NCBI GenBank assembly: GCA_000173575.1 | Contig: ABYL01000037.1 | Coordinates: 1-57,613 of the forward strand | Direction of reading: 5' to 3' | Source: Burkholderia sp. H160 | GTDB taxonomy: Bacteria; Pseudomonadota; Gammaproteobacteria; Burkholderiales; Burkholderiaceae | DNA length: 57,613 nt | Shown here: piece after piece, positions 18,256 through 30,248 of the stretch | Layout: every line of letters starts with the position of its first letter | Position numbering within the stretch: the stretch's first letter is position 1 | The notes under the pieces: model-generated | Seen by the model: only the letters and a program-made list of their open reading frames with translations | The model's database searches: none | Told to the model about the DNA's origin: nothing | Program-made: the position numbers and the translations under genes

Positions 18256-19065
18256 ATGAACACTCAAAGCATTGTCGAATCGTTGGCCCTGCGCCTGCGT
18301 GAATCGGAACGTACACGTCAGACGATCACCCCGCTGCGTGACGACGCGCGTTTCGCCGACCTGTCGAACCCGGCCGACGCCGAGCAACTTGCGTATGCGG
18401 TGCAGCAGGCCAACGTGGCCGCGCGCGTCGCGGCGGGGGAGCGCATCGTCGGCCGCAAGATCGGGCTCACGTCGCCGGCTGTGCAGAAGCAGTTGGGCGT
18501 CGATCAACCGGACTTTGGCGCGCTGTTCGCATCGATGGCGTATGGCGACAGCCAGCCGATTCCGCTCAACGAACTGATCCAGCCGAAGGTTGAAGCGGAG
18601 ATCGCGCTCGTGCTCGAACACGATCTGCTGCACGAGCGCCACACCTACGCCGATCTGATCCGCGCAACCGCCTACGCGGCCGCGGCGATCGAAGTGGTGG
18701 ACAGCCGCATCGAAGGCTGGAACATCCGCTTCGTCGATACGGTTGCGGACAACGCGTCGAGCGCGCGCTTCGTGCTCGGCAGCCGCCCGGTGCTGCTGCG
18801 CGATATCGACCTCGCCGCATGCGCGATGGAACTTTCACGCGACGGCGAAGTGCTCTCGCGCGGCAATGGCGCCGCGTGTCTCGGCAATCCGCTGAACGCC
18901 GCCGCATGGCTCGCGGACCGCATGGTCCGGCTCGGCACGCCGCTGCGTGCTGGTGACGTGCTGATGACGGGCGCTTTGGGCCCGATGGTCGCGGTCACGC
19001 AGCCGGGCACCTTCAGCGCGCAGATCGAAGGTCTCGGCAGCGTCCGCGCGACTTTCGCCGCATAA
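18256..19065 (+). CDS. mhpD: 2-hydroxypenta-2,4-dienoate hydratase
   Basis: 269 residues, fumarylacetoacetase-like hydratase that adds water to 2-hydroxypentadienoate to give 4-hydroxy-2-oxopentanoate. Typical features: [23 protein letters not shown] near residue 73, the metal ligand region [11 protein letters not shown] near 112, and a C-terminal [14 protein letters not shown] ribosome site upstream; 18 bases after mhpB. In E. coli mhpC lies between mhpB and mhpD, but here it has moved to the end of the operon. Confidence 0.94.
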   Translation: MNTQSIVESLALRLRESERTRQTITPLRDDARFADLSNPADAEQLAYAVQQANVAARVAAGERIVGRKIGLTSPAVQKQLGVDQPDFGALFASMAYGDSQPIPLNELIQPKVEAEIALVLEHDLLHERHTYADLIRATAYAAAAIEVVDSRIEGWNIRFVDTVADNASSARFVLGSRPVLLRDIDLAACAMELSRDGEVLSRGNGAACLGNPLNAAAWLADRMVRLGTPLRAGDVLMTGALGPMVAVTQPGTFSAQIEGLGSVRATFAA

Positions 19066-19090
19066 AGCAAGCACTCGATTGGGGACACAT

Positions 19091-20041
19091 ATGGCAAGCG
19101 AAAAACTCAAGGCCGCGATCATTGGCTCGGGCAACATCGGCACCGACCTGATGATCAAGATCCTGCGTCACGGCAAGCATCTCGAAGTCGCCGCGATGGT
19201 CGGCATCGATCCGAACTCCGACGGCCTTGCGCGCGCCGCGCGGCTCGGCGTCGCGACGACGCATGAAGGCGTGGAAGGTCTCACGCGTCTTCCCGTGTTC
19301 GACGAGATCGACGTCGTGTTCGACGCAACGTCGGCCGGCGCGCACGTGAAGAACGACGCGCTCCTGCGCGCGCTGAAGCCTTCGATTCGCATGATCGACC
19401 TCACGCCGGCCGCGATCGGCCCGTACTGCGTGCCGGTCGTCAATCTCGACACGCACCTCGATGCGCTCAACGTAAACATGGTCACGTGCGGCGGCCAGGC
19501 GACGATCCCGATGGTCGCGGCCGTCTCGCGCGTGGCGAAGGTGCATTACGCGGAGATCGTCGCGTCGATCAGCAGCAAGTCGGCGGGTCCGGGCACGCGC
19601 GCGAATATCGACGAGTTCACCGAGACGACCTCGAAGGCGATCGAAGTGGTGGGCGGCGCGGCGAAGGGCAAGGCGATCATCGTGCTCAACCCGGCCGAGC
19701 CGCCGGTCATGATGCGCGACACCGTCTATACGCTGTCCGAGCTCGCGGATCGCGCGAAGGTCGAAGCGTCGATCGAGCAGATGGCTGCCGCGGTGCACGC
19801 GTATGTGCCCGGGTATCGCCTGAAGCAGAAGGTGCAGTTCGACGAAATCCCCGCGAGCGCGCCGCTGAACATTCCGGGCCTGGGCCGCTTCAGCGGCCTG
19901 AAGACCTCGGTGTTCCTCGAAGTGGAAGGTGCCGCGCACTACCTGCCCGCCTACGCAGGCAACCTCGACATCATGACTTCGGCCGCGCTCGCGACCGCCG
20001 AGCGCATGGCGCAGGCGCTCGTGCAGGCATCAGAGGCATAA
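19091..20041 (+). CDS. mhpF: acetaldehyde dehydrogenase (acylating)
   Basis: 316 residues. Rossmann NAD motif [11 protein letters not shown] near residue 10 and catalytic cysteine in VTCGGQAT near residue 132. It converts acetaldehyde and CoA to acetyl-CoA with NAD, and in known systems forms a channelled complex with the aldolase encoded next. ATG at 19091 preceded by GGGGA; an in-frame TTG at 19079 would only add four residues. 13 bases separate it from mhpE. Confidence 0.95.
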   Translation: MASEKLKAAIIGSGNIGTDLMIKILRHGKHLEVAAMVGIDPNSDGLARAARLGVATTHEGVEGLTRLPVFDEIDVVFDATSAGAHVKNDALLRALKPSIRMIDLTPAAIGPYCVPVVNLDTHLDALNVNMVTCGGQATIPMVAAVSRVAKVHYAEIVASISSKSAGPGTRANIDEFTETTSKAIEVVGGAAKGKAIIVLNPAEPPVMMRDTVYTLSELADRAKVEASIEQMAAAVHAYVPGYRLKQKVQFDEIPASAPLNIPGLGRFSGLKTSVFLEVEGAAHYLPAYAGNLDIMTSAALATAERMAQALVQASEA

Positions 20042-20054
20042 GGAGACTTCACGC

Positions 20055-21086
20055 ATGGACAAGAAACTCTATATCTCCGACGTGACGCTGCGCGACGGCA
20101 GCCACGCCATTCGTCACCAGTACTCGATCCAGAACGTGCAGGACATCGCCCGCGCGCTGGACCGCGCGAAGGTCGATTCGATCGAAGTCGCCCACGGCGA
20201 CGGCCTGCAAGGTTCGAGCTTCAACTACGGCTTCGGCGCGCATAGCGATCTCGAATGGATCGAAGCGGTCGCCGACGTGGTCGAGCACGCTCGGATCGCG
20301 ACGCTCCTCTTGCCCGGCATCGGCACGATTCACGATCTGAAGGCCGCCTACCAGGCGGGCGCGCGCATCGTGCGCGTTGCCACGCATTGCACCGAAGCGG
20401 ACATCTCGAAGCAGCACATCGAATATGCGCGCGAACTCGGCATGGACACGGTCGGCTTCCTGATGATGAGCCACATGACCACGCCGGAGAATCTCGCTAT
20501 CGAAGCGAAGAAGATGGAAAGCTACGGCGCGACCTGCATCTACGTGGTGGACTCGGGCGGCGCGCTCACGATGAACGACGTGCGCGACCGCTTCCGTGCG
20601 GTGAAGGCCGTGCTGAAACCCGAAACGCAGACGGGCATGCACGCACACCACAACCTGTCGCTTGGCGTGGCGAATTCGATCGTCGCCGTGGAAGAAGGCT
20701 GCGACCGCATCGACGCGTCGCTCGCGGGCATGGGCGCGGGTGCGGGCAATGCACCGCTCGAAGTGTTCATCGCTGCGGCCGAGCGCATGGGCTGGAATCA
20801 CGGCACCGACCTCTACACGCTGATGGACGCCGCCGACGACATCGTGCGTCCGCTGCAGGACCGGCCGGTCCGCGTGGACCGCGAAACGCTCGCGCTCGGC
20901 TATGCGGGCGTGTATTCGAGCTTCCTGCGCCATTCAGAAGTGGCTGCGAAGAAGTACGGCCTCAAGACCGTGGACATTCTCGTCGAGCTGGGCAAGCGGC
21001 GCATGGTCGGCGGCCAGGAAGACATGATCGTCGACGTCGCGCTCGATCTGAAGCGCACCCACGGAGCCGACGCAGCGGCTTCATGA
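20055..21086 (+). CDS. mhpE: 4-hydroxy-2-oxovalerate aldolase
   Basis: 343 residues, HMGL-like TIM-barrel aldolase that splits 4-hydroxy-2-oxopentanoate into pyruvate and acetaldehyde using a divalent metal. Key features: [11 protein letters not shown] near residue 12 (catalytic Arg and metal Asp), metal-binding [11 protein letters not shown] near 196, and a C-terminal DmpG-like communication domain for MhpF. AAGGAGA ribosome site before the ATG. Last of the core pathway genes before a strong intercistronic hairpin. Confidence 0.95.
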   Translation: MDKKLYISDVTLRDGSHAIRHQYSIQNVQDIARALDRAKVDSIEVAHGDGLQGSSFNYGFGAHSDLEWIEAVADVVEHARIATLLLPGIGTIHDLKAAYQAGARIVRVATHCTEADISKQHIEYARELGMDTVGFLMMSHMTTPENLAIEAKKMESYGATCIYVVDSGGALTMNDVRDRFRAVKAVLKPETQTGMHAHHNLSLGVANSIVAVEEGCDRIDASLAGMGAGAGNAPLEVFIAAAERMGWNHGTDLYTLMDAADDIVRPLQDRPVRVDRETLALGYAGVYSSFLRHSEVAAKKYGLKTVDILVELGKRRMVGGQEDMIVDVALDLKRTHGADAAAS

Positions 21087-21090
21087 CCCC

Positions 21091-21132
21091 GAACGCTGCG
21101 CGGCGGCGCCGCATGCCGCACGCGCAGCGTTC
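21091..21132 (+). terminator. intercistronic hairpin between mhpE and mhpT
   Basis: Perfect 12-base inverted repeat 21091-21102 (GAACGCTGCGCG) with 21121-21132, and an 18-base loop that has its own GCGGC/GCCGC pairing. ATTTCAA follows, with no T run. It could be a partial terminator or RNA-stability element that lowers transporter expression relative to the enzymes. Its plan closely matches the hairpin at 2788-2829. Confidence 0.55.
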
Positions 21133-21188
21133 ATTTCAACCGGCAAGGTCGCCGCAAGAGCGCCGCTGAATCAACATTGGAGACTTTT

Positions 21189-22451
21189 ATGCGGCAATCA
21201 ACGCAAACAACGCAATCAACTCAGTCGCTGTATCGTTCCGCGAGCGGCGCGCTGACGATCGGGCTCTGCCTCGTCGTCGCGCTGCTCGAAGGAGTGGACC
21301 TGCAATCCACCGGCCTTGCCGCACCGCGCATGGCGCGCGAGTTTCATCTCGCGGTCGCGCAGATGGGCTGGGCATTCAGCATCGGCGCATTCGGCCTGCT
21401 GCCGGGCGCTGCGATCGGCGGACGTCTCGCCGACCGGCTCGGGCGCAAGCGCGTGCTGATGTGGTCGGTCGCGCTGTTCGGCATCTTCTCGCTCGCCACC
21501 GCGCAGGTGTGGGATCTGAACAGCCTGCTCGCCGCGCGCTTTCTGACCGGCCTCGGTCTTGGCGCGGCGATGCCGAATCTGATCGCGCTGTGCTCGGAAG
21601 CGGCGCCGCCCCATCAGCGCAACACCGCGGTCGGCGCGATGTATTGCGGCATGCCGTTTGGCGCGGCGCTCGCCGCGGTGGTCGGCATCCTCAGTCCGGG
21701 TGATGCCGGCTGGCGGCATATCTTCTACGTCGGCGGGTTCGGGCCGTTGCTGGTGCTGCCGCTGCTTGCGCTGTTCCTGCGCGAGTCGGCGCAGTTCGTC
21801 GCGACACGTGCAACGAAGGACACGCGACGCGATGCGTCGGCGAGCGTGTCGCGCGCGCTGTGGCAGGAAGGACGCGCCGGCACGACGATCGCATTGTGGA
21901 TCAGCTATCTCGGCACCTTGATCGTGCTGTATTTCCTCATCAACTGGCTGCCGTCGCTCGTGTTGACGCGCGGGCTCACTCGCGTGCAGTCGGGCGTCGT
22001 GCAGATGATGTTCAACATCGGCGGCGGCATCGGCGCGATCGTGATCGCCGGCATGATGGACCGGATGGGCCGGCGCCGCACCGTGGCCGGCATGTATGTC
22101 GGCATCGTCGTCGCGCTCGGCGCGTTGCTGAGCGCGAACGGCGGCACCTCGATGGCGTGGGGCGGTCTGCTCGCGGGGCTGTTCCTGGTTGGCGGGCAGT
22201 CGGTGCTGTATGCGCTCGCGAGCAGCCTGTACCCGACCGAAGTGCGCGGCACCGGCGTCGGCGCGGCCGTGGCGGTGGGCCGTCTCGGCTCGATCCTCGG
22301 ACCGTTGATCGCGGGGCAACTGCTCGCGATCGGTCAGGGCGCGACCGTGCTGCTCGGCGCGAGCATTCCGTTGATCGCGTTCGCCGCGATTGGCGCGTGG
22401 CTCGTCGTCAATCGCTCGACGCTTCGTTATACCGCGGCGGCCGCGCAATAG
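21189..22451 (+). CDS. mhpT: MFS transporter for 3-(3-hydroxyphenyl)propionate (MhpT-like)
   Basis: 420 residues and about 12 membrane segments. Aromatic acid:proton symporter (AAHS) type: membrane-1 motif LLEGVDLQSTGLAAP and the MFS loop motif GGRLADRLGRKR between segments 2 and 3, with a second copy DRMGRRR after segment 8. It probably brings the phenylpropionate substrate across the inner membrane. ATG at 21189 with GGAG 8 bases upstream; an in-frame TTG at 21177 overlaps the ribosome site and is unlikely. Confidence 0.9.
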   Translation: MRQSTQTTQSTQSLYRSASGALTIGLCLVVALLEGVDLQSTGLAAPRMAREFHLAVAQMGWAFSIGAFGLLPGAAIGGRLADRLGRKRVLMWSVALFGIFSLATAQVWDLNSLLAARFLTGLGLGAAMPNLIALCSEAAPPHQRNTAVGAMYCGMPFGAALAAVVGILSPGDAGWRHIFYVGGFGPLLVLPLLALFLRESAQFVATRATKDTRRDASASVSRALWQEGRAGTTIALWISYLGTLIVLYFLINWLPSLVLTRGLTRVQSGVVQMMFNIGGGIGAIVIAGMMDRMGRRRTVAGMYVGIVVALGALLSANGGTSMAWGGLLAGLFLVGGQSVLYALASSLYPTEVRGTGVGAAVAVGRLGSILGPLIAGQLLAIGQGATVLLGASIPLIAFAAIGAWLVVNRSTLRYTAAAAQ

Positions 22452-22532
22452 TCTGGCCACCCGAAATACTGAGCGGGTTTGCCCTCGACGGCGGCCCGCA
22501 ATCACTTGACCTTTGAAACAAAGGAAATCGAC

Positions 22533-23417
22533 ATGAGCAACTCCAACACGCAGGCAGTGGTGATCACCGAAGAAGCAACCAGCAGATTCGTTCGGATCAT
22601 TGAAGACGGCCGCGAGATGCAACTCCACTACAACGACGTGGGGCAGGGCACGGAGACGGTCGTGATGCTGCACGGCTCGGGACCGGGCGCGACCGGCTGG
22701 GCCAACTTCAACCGCAACGTCGAGCCGCTCGTCGCGGCCGGTTATCGCGTGATCCTGATGGACTGCCTCGGCTGGGGCAAGAGCGATCCGATCGTCTGCA
22801 AGGGCTCGCGCTCGGAACTCAACGCGCGCTGTCTGAAGGCGCTGCTCGATGCGCTCGATATCGAACGCGCGCATCTCATCGGCAACTCGATGGGCGGGCA
22901 TAGCGCGGTAGCGTTCGCGCTCGCCGAGCCGCAGCGCGTCGGCAAGCTCGTGTTGATGGGCGGCGGCACGGGCGGCCCGAGCCAGTTCATGCCGATGCCG
23001 ACCGAAGGCATCAAGTTGCTGCAGGGGCTGTACCGCAACCCGACCATCGAGAACCTGCAGCGCATGATGAGCGTCTTCGTGTTCGACTCGAAGGCGCTGA
23101 CCGAAGACCTGATGCAGGCGCGTCTCGCGAACATGCTGGCGCGCCGCGATCACCTCGAGAACTTCGTCGCGAGCCTCGCTGCGAATCCGAAGCAGTTCAA
23201 TGACTTCGGTCCGCGCCTCGGCGAAGTGGTTGCGCCGACGCTGGTGATCTGGGGCCGCGACGATCGCTTCGTGCCGATGGATACCGGTCTGAAGCTCGTC
23301 GCCGGTATGCCGAATGCGGATCTGCATGTGTTCGGCCGCTGCGGGCATTGGGCGCAGTGGGAGCACGCGGACAAGTTCAACCGGATGGTGGTCGAGTTTC
23401 TGGGGCGCCAGCAGTAA
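22533..23417 (+). CDS. mhpC: 2-hydroxy-6-oxonona-2,4-dienedioate hydrolase
   Basis: 294 residues, alpha/beta hydrolase that splits the C-C bond of the ring-cleavage product to give succinate (or fumarate) and 2-hydroxypentadienoate. Oxyanion region [11 protein letters not shown] near residue 45, nucleophile Ser in [11 protein letters not shown] near 118, Asp in [10 protein letters not shown] near 243 and His in [10 protein letters not shown] near 271. AAAGGAA ribosome site before the ATG. It ends the operon, completing the pathway together with MhpD, MhpE and MhpF. Confidence 0.95.
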   Translation: MSNSNTQAVVITEEATSRFVRIIEDGREMQLHYNDVGQGTETVVMLHGSGPGATGWANFNRNVEPLVAAGYRVILMDCLGWGKSDPIVCKGSRSELNARCLKALLDALDIERAHLIGNSMGGHSAVAFALAEPQRVGKLVLMGGGTGGPSQFMPMPTEGIKLLQGLYRNPTIENLQRMMSVFVFDSKALTEDLMQARLANMLARRDHLENFVASLAANPKQFNDFGPRLGEVVAPTLVIWGRDDRFVPMDTGLKLVAGMPNADLHVFGRCGHWAQWEHADKFNRMVVEFLGRQQ

Positions 23418-23490
23418 ACCAGGTTGTTGTCGCGGGCGGCTGGTGTGCCGTTGCGGCGATTCGCCAATCTATAGGTGATTGCACGATCCA

Positions 23491-23546
23491 AATGTAGATT
23501 CAATGTAGATACTGGTTGCTTGCTGTTTTCGTCGCGAGTATCTACA
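23491..23546. promoter_or_regulatory. inverted and direct repeats upstream of mazEF, probable autoregulatory operator
   Basis: TGTAGATACT at 23504-23513 is the exact reverse complement of AGTATCTACA at 23537-23546, with 23 bases between. AATGTAGAT also occurs twice directly (23491-23499 and 23502-23510). The block lies 26-81 bases before the antitoxin start. MazE/AbrB antitoxins usually bind such repeats with their toxin to repress their own promoter. Confidence 0.65.
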
Positions 23547-23571
23547 ATGGATATACATTTGGAGCACGCTT

Positions 23572-23823
23572 ATGGAACTCAAGATTCAGAAGTGGGGCAA
23601 CAGCGCCGCTGTTCGGTTGCCGGCCGTGTTGTTGGAGCAGATTCATGCGTCGGTGGGCGGTTCGCTGAACGCCGACGTACGCCCCGACGGCGTGTTGCTT
23701 ACGCCCGCGCGCCGGAAGTATTCACTGGATCAACTCGTCGCGCAGTGCGATCCCAAGGCCCCAATGCCGGCCGATCTCCCCGAATGGAGTGAAGTCAAGC
23801 CGGTGGGTCGCGAAGCATGGTAA
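23572..23823 (+). CDS. mazE: MazE-like antitoxin
   Basis: 83 residues. The N-terminal swapped-hairpin AbrB/SpoVT DNA-binding fold is shown by LKIQKWGNSAAVRLPAVLLEQ at residues 3-23. The C-terminal half is loosely structured with acidic residues and Trp (LPEWSEV), as expected for the segment that wraps around MazF. GGAG lies 7 bases before the ATG. The stop overlaps the toxin start by 7 bases, so the two are translated together. Confidence 0.9.
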   Translation: MELKIQKWGNSAAVRLPAVLLEQIHASVGGSLNADVRPDGVLLTPARRKYSLDQLVAQCDPKAPMPADLPEWSEVKPVGREAW

Positions 23824-24167
23824 GGCGGTCCAAGTTTGAGCGCGGCGATATCGTGCGCGTTAGTCTGAATCCAACGCATGGCAAGGAGCAGCAAGGCGAT
23901 TTCCGCCCCGCGCTCGTTTTGTCGCCTGCCGCATTCAATGCTCTTGGGGTTGCTCTCGTCGCGCCGATCACGCAAGGCGGCGAGTTCGCCCGATACGCTG
24001 GATTCGCGGTACCGCTCTCAGGTTCAGGAACAGAAACTCAGGGTGTAGCTCTGGTGAACATGGTGCGCACTCTGGACCTTGAGGCACGCGGCGCGCGCAA
24101 AGTCGAGCGCGCTCCCGCCGAGGTGATTGAGGATGCGCTTGCTCGCCTTCAAACGATTCTGGAATGA
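23817..24167 (+). CDS. mazF: MazF/ChpB-type endoribonuclease toxin
   Basis: 116 residues, PemK/MazF fold. Typical strand pattern: FERGDIVRVSLNPTHGKEQQGDFRPALVLSP with the RP-x-LV core, then VALVAPITQGG and VALVNMVRTLDL. MazF-type enzymes cut mRNA at short sequences when the antitoxin is lost. It overlaps mazE by 7 bases in ATGGTAA. The ATG has no separate strong ribosome site, so coupling to mazE translation is likely. Confidence 0.92.
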   Translation: MVRRSKFERGDIVRVSLNPTHGKEQQGDFRPALVLSPAAFNALGVALVAPITQGGEFARYAGFAVPLSGSGTETQGVALVNMVRTLDLEARGARKVERAPAEVIEDALARLQTILE

Positions 24168-26826
<2,659 letters not shown>

Positions 26827-26930
26827 AGCCAGGCAGGCGACTGATGCGGTGAGCGCTGCGGCGGCCATCAAAGCCACGCGGTAAGCGTGCATTCCCACCG
26901 CGGTCAGAGCCGCAAGCAGGACCGCAAATA

Positions 26931-26971
26931 CGACAATGGCGCCTTCGGGCGCCATTGTCGTTTCTGCTTTC
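26931..26971 (+). terminator. rho-independent terminator after icd
   Basis: Perfect 13-base stem, 26931-26943 with 26948-26960, closed by a TTCG tetraloop and followed by TTTCTGCTTTC. Clear transcription end for icd. Confidence 0.9.
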
Positions 26972-27002
26972 ACTGCTACGTCGCCGTCGGTCATAGCCGT
27001 CC

Positions 27003-27230
27003 TTACACGTGAACGATTTCCCAATCGGCGAGCTTCTCCGGAATCTCGAGCGTCGACGTATCGAGCTCGGCCAGGTGCTCGCAGCTCAGACCGCGCGCGA
27101 GGTCGTCGGCGGCCTGTTGCGGGCTTGAGAATTCACCGAGCGTTTCGTTGCCGTAGGTGGCTTCCCAGCCGTCCTGACCCGGCAGAATGTAGAACGCTCC
27201 CTGCGTCGAACCAAAGCGAAAGCCTTTCAT
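27003..27230 (-). CDS. small conserved protein of unknown function
   Basis: 75 residues from the ATG at 27230, which has GGGAGA 8 bases upstream; an in-frame start 21 bases earlier lacks this. No signal peptide or membrane segment. Pattern of short strands (FRFGSTQGAFYILP, GWEATYGNETLGEF) and one helix (SPQQAADDLARG) resembles small house-keeping proteins of Burkholderiaceae that I recall only as hypothetical. It is convergent with icd. Confidence 0.7.
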   Translation of the reverse strand: MKGFRFGSTQGAFYILPGQDGWEATYGNETLGEFSSPQQAADDLARGLSCEHLAELDTSTLEIPEKLADWEIVHV

Positions 27231-27598
27231 TTTGAGTCTCCCAGTTGCCAATAAAGAAAGCCGCGATGCGTGACGGCTTCATCGCAATCTGTGAGATTTG
27301 GGCGGCCCGTGTCGTGAGGCCCCTCGAATCCGACTGCGTGAAGCGCGTGCTCTTGTGAAAGAGTCTACGTCAGCGAATCGGCGTGCAAGCGGGCGTCAAA
27401 GTGTTCTTTATATTAAAAATATTCGCGTAAAAACAATGGGTTGCGCGTTTCATTTTGCGATGTGCAACGCCGCCGGACATCGTGAAATGGCCGGTTTGTG
27501 CCACGCACCATGATTTTTTACGAAGCGCGGGTTCGTTTCGTATCGTGAAAATTGGGGGCTGCACGCGATGCGCAAAACGACGCCGTGCGGCCCGGGCA
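27231..27598. other. intergenic region with an AT-rich patch
   Basis: No supported gene. It holds the upstream region of the small minus-strand gene and an AT-rich stretch near 27405-27435. No clear hairpin terminator for the DASS transporter was found here. Confidence 0.4.
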
Positions 27599-29110
27599 TC
27601 ACAACCAGCCGAGCCAGCGCCACCACGTCGCCGCAAACAAAAGCAGCAGCAGATACCCGACGATCGTCAGCACGATGCCGACGCGCGCGAACTGACGGGC
27701 TGTGAAGGTATCGGTGGCGAGGCACACCATGTTTTGCGGCGCGTTGATCGGCAGCACGAAGCCGAAGCTGACCACGTAGCCGAGCAGCATCGTCATGCCG
27801 AGTCGGCTGAAGTCGCCGTGCATCGACTGCAGCACCGCGATCAGGATCGGCAGCATCGCCGAGGTCAGCGCGGTCGCGCTCGCAAAGCCAAGGTGGATCA
27901 CGATCAGAAAGGCCGCGAGGATCGCGAACGCGGTGAACGTGCTCGCGCGATCGAGCCCGGTGTGATGCGCGACGAGATCGCCTAGCCACTGCCCGGCTGT
28001 GGTCGTCAGGAGCGCGGTGCCGAGGCTGATGCCGACCCCGAACACGATCACCGTGCCCCACGGAATGCGGTTCTGCACGGTCTTCCAGTCCATCACGCCG
28101 ATGCGCGGCAGCATCAGGATCACGAGGCCGATATAGGTGACCGAGGTGGTATCGAACGGATGCAGCTTGCCTTCGGTCGCCCAGAAGAACAGCAGGCCGA
28201 TCGCGACGCCGAGCAGACGCTTCTGCGGCCCGGTCATCGGTCCGAGCTCGCGCAGCGCCCGCGCCACCGCCTCCTTGCCGCCCGCGATCTGATCGCTTTC
28301 CGGCGGCAGCATCTTCAGCACGATCGCGAGCAGCAGGACCGACATCGCGATCGCCCACGGCGAGCCCGCGATCAGCCACTCGAGCCACGTGACGCGCGCG
28401 CCGAGCATCTTGTCCATGAAGCCGACCGTCAGCAGATTCTGCGCGGCGGCCGTCAGAATGCCGACGTTCCAGATGCTGGTCGCCTGCGCGACGACGATCA
28501 GGATGCCGGCCGCGATATTCGAACGCTTGTCGACCCCGAACGCCGAGATCACGCCGATCATGATCGGCACGACGCAGGCGCTGCGCGCGGTCGCGCTCGG
28601 CACCACCAGCGACAGCACGATCGTCACCGCGATCGAGCCGATCAGGATGCGTCGCGTGGTCGTGCCGATCAGCGACAGCGTGACGAGCGCAATGCGTTTG
28701 TCGAGACCGGTGATCGTCATCGCCGCGGAAATGAACAGCGCGCCGGTGACGAGCGCGAGCGCGGAGTTCGAAAACCCGGCGAGCGCCATGCTGATCGCGG
28801 CCGACGTGCCGTAGACGACGCTCGGGTCCTTGATGGTCGGCGCGGTGCCGACCAGGAACGCGATCAACGAAGTGATGATGATGGCGCTCGCCTCGTACGA
28901 CACGGCCTCGGTCAACCAGACGACCACCGCGAAGGCGAGAATTGCGAGCATCCGGTGGCCGGCGGGCGGCAGCGTCGCGGGCAGCGGCAATAGCAGAACG
29001 ACGATCATTGCCACGACGCTCGCGATCAGGCCGATCGGCACGCCCTGTTTGGCCGGGGCGGAGCCAGTCGGACCGGCGCCGGGTTGAGCTTCGGGTTTCG
29101 ATGCGCTCAT
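27599..29110 (-). CDS. DASS (SLC13-type) divalent anion:sodium symporter
   Basis: 503 residues, about 11-12 membrane segments. The DASS features are VVVWLTEAVSYEASAIIITSLIAFLVG near residue 63, a Ser-Asn-Ser re-entrant motif in GFSNSALALV near 112, and FVLPINAPQNMVC near 455 in the second half. Family members import succinate, citrate, tartrate or sulfate. It lies downstream of and in the same direction as the LysR gene (116 bases apart), which suggests that regulator may control it. Which anion is carried cannot be read from sequence. Confidence 0.88.
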   Translation of the reverse strand: MSASKPEAQPGAGPTGSAPAKQGVPIGLIASVVAMIVVLLLPLPATLPPAGHRMLAILAFAVVVWLTEAVSYEASAIIITSLIAFLVGTAPTIKDPSVVYGTSAAISMALAGFSNSALALVTGALFISAAMTITGLDKRIALVTLSLIGTTTRRILIGSIAVTIVLSLVVPSATARSACVVPIMIGVISAFGVDKRSNIAAGILIVVAQATSIWNVGILTAAAQNLLTVGFMDKMLGARVTWLEWLIAGSPWAIAMSVLLLAIVLKMLPPESDQIAGGKEAVARALRELGPMTGPQKRLLGVAIGLLFFWATEGKLHPFDTTSVTYIGLVILMLPRIGVMDWKTVQNRIPWGTVIVFGVGISLGTALLTTTAGQWLGDLVAHHTGLDRASTFTAFAILAAFLIVIHLGFASATALTSAMLPILIAVLQSMHGDFSRLGMTMLLGYVVSFGFVLPINAPQNMVCLATDTFTARQFARVGIVLTIVGYLLLLLFAATWWRWLGWL

Positions 29111-29226
29111 GCTGGTCGCTCCTCGGTGGTGTGATGCCCGCCGGGGTGGTCGATGCGTAACGCATCGAGCTAACTCACGCGGTGAGCTTCACGGTATCGC
29201 AAGGGGATGTCGCAAGCGCTGTTGTA

Positions 29227-30150
29227 TCACGCCGAGGGTGACCGTGCGAAGGCAGCATCTGGTCCGAGCCGCTCGATCAGCATCGCGACGAAGGTCTCGG
29301 TGACCGGAGGCAGGGTCCTGCCGCGTTTTCTGATCAGCGCGATGCGCCGCGTGAACGCGGCTTCGTCGATCGGCCGCGCAACCAGCTCGGGCTCCGCGCG
29401 CACCTCACGCGCCGACGCCGGCAGGATCGTGATGCCGAGCCCGGCGCGCGCCATCGCGACCGCGCTCATCATGTAGGTCGGCTCGCAGGCGATGCGCGGC
29501 ACGCATTGCGCGTCAGCGAACGCGCGGTCGACGACCGCGCGCACGCTCGTGCCCTGCGCGGTCAGCACGAGCGGCTCGTTCGCGAGATCGGCGAGCGTGA
29601 CGGGCCGGCGCCGCCGCGCGAGCGCGTGCTGCCTCGGCAACACCGCGACGAGCCGGTCGATGCCGGCATGTAGCACTTCGAGCCCGCTGTCGTTCAGCTC
29701 GCCGCCCGTCAGCCCGATATCGGCTTCCTCGTTGCGCACCAGCGTGTTGACCATGCTCGCGACGACGTCGCGCACCTCGAAGCCGACGCGCGGCACCGCT
29801 TTTCTCAGCGCCTGCACGAGTTCGGGCAGCATGCTCGCCGCGAAGGTCGGCAGACACGCGATGCACACCGTGCCGCTCGCGCCTTCACCGAGCGCGCGCG
29901 CATCGAGCAGCACGGTCTCCATGTCGTGCAGCGATTTCTGCAGCACGGGCAGCAACTCGCGGCCGGTCGGCGTCAGCGCGACATTGCGGCTGTTGCGATC
30001 GAACAGCCGCAGGCCGACCGTTTCCTCGAGCCGGCGAATCTGCACCGTCAAAGCCGGTTGCGACAGATGCAGCCGTGCGGCCGCGCGCGTGAAGCTGCCC
30101 GTTTGCGCGACCGCGATAAACGCGCGGATGTCCCGCAGATTCAGATCCAT
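29227..30150 (-). CDS. LysR family transcriptional regulator
   Basis: 307 residues. N-terminal winged helix DLNLRDIRAFIAVAQTGSFTRAAARLHLSQPALTVQIRRLEE, then the periplasmic-binding-protein-like effector domain. The ATG at 30150 begins the conserved helix; an in-frame start 21 bases earlier would overlap the operator-like palindrome. It is divergent from the CitMHS-AtuA unit and upstream of the DASS gene, so it probably senses an organic acid and controls one or both. Confidence 0.92.
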   Translation of the reverse strand: MDLNLRDIRAFIAVAQTGSFTRAAARLHLSQPALTVQIRRLEETVGLRLFDRNSRNVALTPTGRELLPVLQKSLHDMETVLLDARALGEGASGTVCIACLPTFAASMLPELVQALRKAVPRVGFEVRDVVASMVNTLVRNEEADIGLTGGELNDSGLEVLHAGIDRLVAVLPRQHALARRRRPVTLADLANEPLVLTAQGTSVRAVVDRAFADAQCVPRIACEPTYMMSAVAMARAGLGITILPASAREVRAEPELVARPIDEAAFTRRIALIRKRGRTLPPVTETFVAMLIERLGPDAAFARSPSA

Positions 30151-30159
30151 GATGATTTG

Positions 30160-30174
30160 TGATTGCTGCAATCA
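30160..30174. promoter_or_regulatory. 15-bp palindrome, probable LysR box
   Basis: TGATTGC T GCAATCA with 7-base arms and one spacer base, fully symmetrical. It lies 10 bases upstream of the LysR start and about 75 upstream of the CitMHS gene, which is a normal place for a LysR autoregulatory and activation site (T-N-A dyad). Confidence 0.65.
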
Positions 30175-30248
30175 ATTCATTTCAATTGCTTTATTGCTGC
30201 TCCGAACTTACGCTCGATCACACTAAAAAACAACCTGGAGACAAGCTC

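Noticed and set aside
21216-23366. 716-codon open frame on the minus strand opposite mhpT and mhpC
   Set aside because: It is a shadow of real plus-strand genes created by high GC at third codon positions; it is rich in Arg/Ala/His, lacks a ribosome site and matches no family.
27450-29165. 571-codon minus-strand frame overlapping the DASS transporter
   Set aside because: Arg/Asp-rich translation of the wrong frame; the overlapping frame encodes a coherent membrane transporter.
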